DNA from: an uncultured Sphingobium sp.
GTDB lineage: Bacteria; Pseudomonadota; Alphaproteobacteria; Sphingomonadales; Sphingomonadaceae
DNA: 8,435 bases
Direction of reading: 5' to 3'
Assembly (NCBI GenBank): GCA_946479185.1
Contig: CAMLFF010000130.1
Span: 1-8,435 of the forward strand
Shown: positions 5,578 to 8,435 of the stretch, piece after piece
Position numbering within the stretch: the stretch's first letter is position 1
How the letters are laid out: each line of letters starts with the position of its first letter
Notes under the pieces: generated by a model
Database searches by the model: none
Told to the model about the DNA's origin: nothing
The model's input: only the letters and a program-made list of their open reading frames with translations
Program-made: the position numbers and the translations under genes

Positions 5578-7674
5578 ATGTTGCGCCAATATGAACTTGT
5601 AGAGCGGGTCAAAGCTTACGACCCAGATGCCGATGAAGCGTTGATCAACCGCGCCTATGTGTTTTCGGTCGCCAAACATGGCAGCCAGAAGCGCGCGAGC
5701 GGCGATCCATATTTCAGCCATCCCATTGAAGTGGCTGGCATTCTCACCGAATTATTCCTGGACGATCGCACCATCGTCACGGCGCTGCTCCACGATACGA
5801 TCGAAGATACGCTCACCACCACGGAGGAGATCCAGCGCCTCTTCGGTGAGGATGTTGCGCGGCTGGTGGATGGCGTGACGAAGCTCTCCAAGATCGAGGC
5901 GCAGAGCGAAAATCAGCGCGCCGCAGAAAATCTGCGCAAATTCCTGCTCGCCATGTCGGATGATATTCGCGTGCTGCTCGTCAAGCTGGCGGACCGGCTG
6001 CACAATATGCGCACGCTGCACCATATTCCAAAGCCGGAGAAGCGCCGCCGCATCGCGCGCGAGACGATGGATATCTATGCCCCGCTCGCCGAACGCATCG
6101 GCATGTATGAGTTCATGCACGAGATGCAGGCGCTCGCTTTTCAGCAGCTTGAGCCGGAAGCCTATGACAGCATCACGCGCCGCCTCAACCAGCTGAAGGA
6201 GAATGGCGACGACAAGGTTGATCGCATCGCCAAGCAGCTCCAGTCGATCCTCACGAATGCGGGCATGCGCGTGACGGTCTCGGGCCGCGAGAAGCATCCC
6301 TATTCGATCTTCCGCAAGATGCAGGAGCGGCACATCAGCTTCGAGCAGTTGAGCGACATCATCGCCTTCCGCGTGCTCACCGATAATACGGATGATTGCT
6401 ACCGCGCGCTCGGCCTCATCCATCAGCGCTTCAAAATGGTGCCGGGTCGCTTCAAGGATTATATCTCCACCCCCAAGCGCAACGGCTATCAATCGCTCCA
6501 CACCACGGTGATCCATGAGGAGAATGCGCGGATCGAAATCCAGCTGCGCTCCGAGCGGATGCATCAGGATAGCGAGTTCGGCCTCGCCGCCCATTGGGCC
6601 TACAAGCAGGATGGCGCGCAGCCCGACGGGCAAGCGGGCTGGCTGCGCGATCTGGTGGAAATCCTTGAGCAGAGCCAGGACCCGGACGAGCTGCTCGAAC
6701 ATACCCGCATGGCGATGTATCAGGATCGCATCTTCGCCTTCACGCCCAAGGGCGAACTGCAACAGCTGCCCAAAGGCTCCACGCCAGTCGATTTCGCTTA
6801 TGCCGTTCACACCACGCTCGGTAACCAGACGGTGGGCGCGAAAATCAATGGCCGGGTGATGCCGCTGCGCACGAGCCTTGAAAATGGCGATCAGGTGGAA
6901 ATTCTCAAATCCGGCGCGCAGGAGCCGCAACCCGGCTGGCTGAGCTTCGCGGTGACCGGCAAGGCGCGCGCCGCCATCCGCCGCTTCATCCGCCACAAAC
7001 AACGCGCCGAGACGATTGCACTGGGTGAGAAGCTGTATGAGGAAATCGTCGCGCGGCTCCCGGTCGAGATTGGCGACAAGGCCGAGAAGGCTGCGATCAA
7101 GCGCCTGAAGCTGGAGGATAAGGCGGCGTTGATGATCTACATCGCCACCAACCGCATTAGCGACGATGAAGTGCTGAACGCGCTGGTGCCCGGCAGTGTC
7201 GAGGAAGCCCCCGGCACGTCGCGCAAAACACCGCGTCAGGCGCAGGCCGTCTCCATCCTCGGCCTCACGCCCGGCATCGCCTTCACCCTCTCCGAATGCT
7301 GCCACCCGGTGCCGGGCGATCGCATTGTTGGCCTGCGCCGCCCCGGCGAGCCGATTGAAGTCCACACCATCGATTGCCTTGCGCTTGAGGCGGGTCAGGA
7401 TGCCGACTGGGTGGATTTGAGTTGGGACAGCCAGGCCTCGGGCGGCACTGCGCGCCTCTCCGTGATCGTCAAGAACCACCCCGGCGCGCTGGCCGCGGTG
7501 GCGCAAATCTTCGGCGCAACCAAGGCGAACATCCTCAACCTGCAACTCGTCAACCGCGAGGGGCCATTCCATACCGATCTCATCGATCTGGAAGTGGAGG
7601 ATGCCAGCCATGTCGCGCGCATCATCTCCGCTTTGCGCGCCATCGATGTGGTGGTGCGAGCCGAGCGGGTCTGA
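5578..7674 (+). CDS. rsh: bifunctional (p)ppGpp synthetase/hydrolase (RelA/SpoT homologue)
   Basis: This 698-residue enzyme makes and degrades (p)ppGpp, the stringent-response alarmone. The hydrolase HD domain (about 20-175) has His48, the HDTIED motif at 72-77 and Asp139 in KLADRLHNMRTL, so it should be active. The synthetase domain (about 230-345) has GREKHPYSIFRKM (236-248), Asp260, KRNGYQSLH (300-308) and Glu320 in RIEIQLRS. RFKD at 291-294 is the RxKD form typical of bifunctional enzymes rather than the ExDD of RelA-only enzymes. A TGS domain follows (about 383-444), then a helical part, a region with Cys574-Cys575-His576, and a C-terminal ACT domain (about 625-698), so the regulatory half is complete. 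The ATG at 5578 gives the usual MLRQYELV start. An in-frame ATG at 5524 would add 18 residues and cannot be excluded. The gene is not next to rpoZ within this window and seems to be transcribed alone. Confidence 0.97.
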   Translation: MLRQYELVERVKAYDPDADEALINRAYVFSVAKHGSQKRASGDPYFSHPIEVAGILTELFLDDRTIVTALLHDTIEDTLTTTEEIQRLFGEDVARLVDGVTKLSKIEAQSENQRAAENLRKFLLAMSDDIRVLLVKLADRLHNMRTLHHIPKPEKRRRIARETMDIYAPLAERIGMYEFMHEMQALAFQQLEPEAYDSITRRLNQLKENGDDKVDRIAKQLQSILTNAGMRVTVSGREKHPYSIFRKMQERHISFEQLSDIIAFRVLTDNTDDCYRALGLIHQRFKMVPGRFKDYISTPKRNGYQSLHTTVIHEENARIEIQLRSERMHQDSEFGLAAHWAYKQDGAQPDGQAGWLRDLVEILEQSQDPDELLEHTRMAMYQDRIFAFTPKGELQQLPKGSTPVDFAYAVHTTLGNQTVGAKINGRVMPLRTSLENGDQVEILKSGAQEPQPGWLSFAVTGKARAAIRRFIRHKQRAETIALGEKLYEEIVARLPVEIGDKAEKAAIKRLKLEDKAALMIYIATNRISDDEVLNALVPGSVEEAPGTSRKTPRQAQAVSILGLTPGIAFTLSECCHPVPGDRIVGLRRPGEPIEVHTIDCLALEAGQDADWVDLSWDSQASGGTARLSVIVKNHPGALAAVAQIFGATKANILNLQLVNREGPFHTDLIDLEVEDASHVARIISALRAIDVVVRAERV

Positions 7675-7691
7675 TCGGAGCTAGCCGCCGG

Positions 7692-8429
7692 TCAGAAGAT
7701 TTCTCCGCCACAACGCACGACGCCGCTACCCACGCGCCTCACGGTGCAAGCAGGCTTACCTGTGATCGTGATATTCCCCGGCCCTGCCGCGACCAGCTTT
7801 GCGCTGCGATCAGCCTGCGCATCGACATTCGCCGCGCCTTCCAGCGCGATCTCCAGATCTGCTGCGCGAAGGTCCCTCGCGTCCAGCCCGCCATGGCCGG
7901 AAACGCGCAGGTCCACGCTTTTCGCCTTGCCCGCGAGAGAAATTGATCCAGCGCCGAACTGGACGACGGACAGCGTATCCGTGTCGATCGCGGTGATGGC
8001 GATCGAGCCGCTGCCGGACGCGATGACCTCCGCGCGGCTCTTGTCCAGCCCGGTGATGTTCAGCGAGCCCGCGCCCGTCAATTGCACGCGCCGCAGCGAC
8101 GGGACCGTGAGCGACAGACGGATGGCGGGCGCATTGCGATCCCGGCTGTTCTCAAATGGCGAGGGCTTGAGCCGCACCGTCAGCACGCGCGAGGCAACAC
8201 GCAAGTCCACCTGATCGAGCGAAGCCGCGCCGCCCTCACCCCGCGCCGACGCGCCACGCCCCGTTTCGATCGCGATGTTGACCGGCCCTTCGACGCGGAT
8301 GCTGTCAAAATCCGTCACGATGTACGTGCGCGTGGCCGCCGAGACCGGCCCCACCGTCAGCAATCCAAGGGCCAGCACCCTCAGGCTGCGGCGTAATCTT
8401 CTGGCCAAATCGCTCACCCTGCTATCCAT
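7692..8429 (-). CDS. exported GIN-domain (DUF2807) protein
   Basis: The 245-residue protein has an N-terminal signal peptide: a basic start (ARRLRRSLR), a hydrophobic core, then GPVSA as likely cleavage site near residue 31. Residues about 37-225 match the putative auto-transporter adhesin head GIN domain (DUF2807, PF10988), which folds as a right-handed beta-helix. This shows as repeated short strands separated by G-rich turns (LTGAGSLNITG, ASGSGSIAI, QFGAGSISLAG, VSGHGGLDARDL, AAGPGNITITG). Cys228 and Cys240 near the end may form a disulfide. The biochemical role of the family is unknown. The ATG at 8429 is only six bases from the window edge, so an upstream start cannot be ruled out. A GTG at 8417 would shorten the basic region. 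The gene converges on rsh with a gap of only 17 bases. Confidence 0.88.
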   Translation of the reverse strand: MDSRVSDLARRLRRSLRVLALGLLTVGPVSAATRTYIVTDFDSIRVEGPVNIAIETGRGASARGEGGAASLDQVDLRVASRVLTVRLKPSPFENSRDRNAPAIRLSLTVPSLRRVQLTGAGSLNITGLDKSRAEVIASGSGSIAITAIDTDTLSVVQFGAGSISLAGKAKSVDLRVSGHGGLDARDLRAADLEIALEGAANVDAQADRSAKLVAAGPGNITITGKPACTVRRVGSGVVRCGGEIF

Positions 8430-8435
8430 CCCCGC

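Noticed and set aside
5752..7611. A 619-codon open frame on the minus strand opposite rsh
   Set aside because: It lies wholly antisense to a fully conserved RelA/SpoT protein; long antisense frames are expected in GC-rich genes and the translation resembles no family I know.
7672..7694. Seven-pair inverted repeat (one G-T pair) made by the two facing stop codons of rsh and the GIN-domain gene
   Set aside because: The stem is short and no T-run follows on either strand, so it cannot be supported as a terminator.

Overview
This window looks like chromosomal DNA of an alphaproteobacterium, most likely a sphingomonad (order Sphingomonadales). The base composition is GC-rich, and the RelA/SpoT protein begins with a MLRQYELVERVK-type start. 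The tail of TadA ([19 protein letters not shown]) and the single rpmB next to a phytase-like esterase gene also fit that group. This assignment comes from remembered family resemblance, not from a search. I see no insertion sequence, phage gene, tRNA, rRNA, CRISPR array or attachment site. The region reads as core chromosome.

Layout. Positions 1-252 hold the 3' end of an unidentified + strand gene, probably the soluble tail of a membrane protein. It overlaps tail to tail with tadA (-, 211-696), the tRNA adenosine deaminase. Just upstream of tadA a consensus Shine-Dalgarno serves a 21-codon reading frame whose stop overlaps the tadA start. Divergent from it is rpmB (+, 854-1153; ribosomal protein L28) with a clear intrinsic terminator. 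Next come an exported phytase-like esterase-family protein (-, 1269-2261) and a small exported glycine-zipper protein (+, 2459-2842) with its own strong terminator.

The centre is a three-gene minus-strand operon with short junctions: an HxlR-type winged-helix regulator (4890-5417), a LytS/YehU-type four-helix membrane sensor kinase (3781-4881, or to 4893 from TTG), and a LytTR response regulator (2981-3784). Divergent from it is rsh (+, 5578-7674), a bifunctional (p)ppGpp synthetase/hydrolase. An exported GIN/DUF2807 protein (-, 7692-8429) converges on it and starts only six bases from the window edge.

Themes and candidate novelties. Several genes serve translation or its stress control (tadA, rpmB, rsh), and several encode envelope or sensing proteins. 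Nothing here is plainly a new defence or mobile system. Four regulatory arrangements deserve a second look: (1) a leader peptide translationally coupled to tadA; (2) a slippery A7 run at the HxlR/kinase junction, placed so that a -1 shift would fuse the one-component regulator to the kinase; (3) mutually exclusive hairpins, one terminator-like, in the rsh upstream region; (4) a palindrome with flanking direct repeats upstream of the HxlR gene. All four rest on sequence inspection alone.
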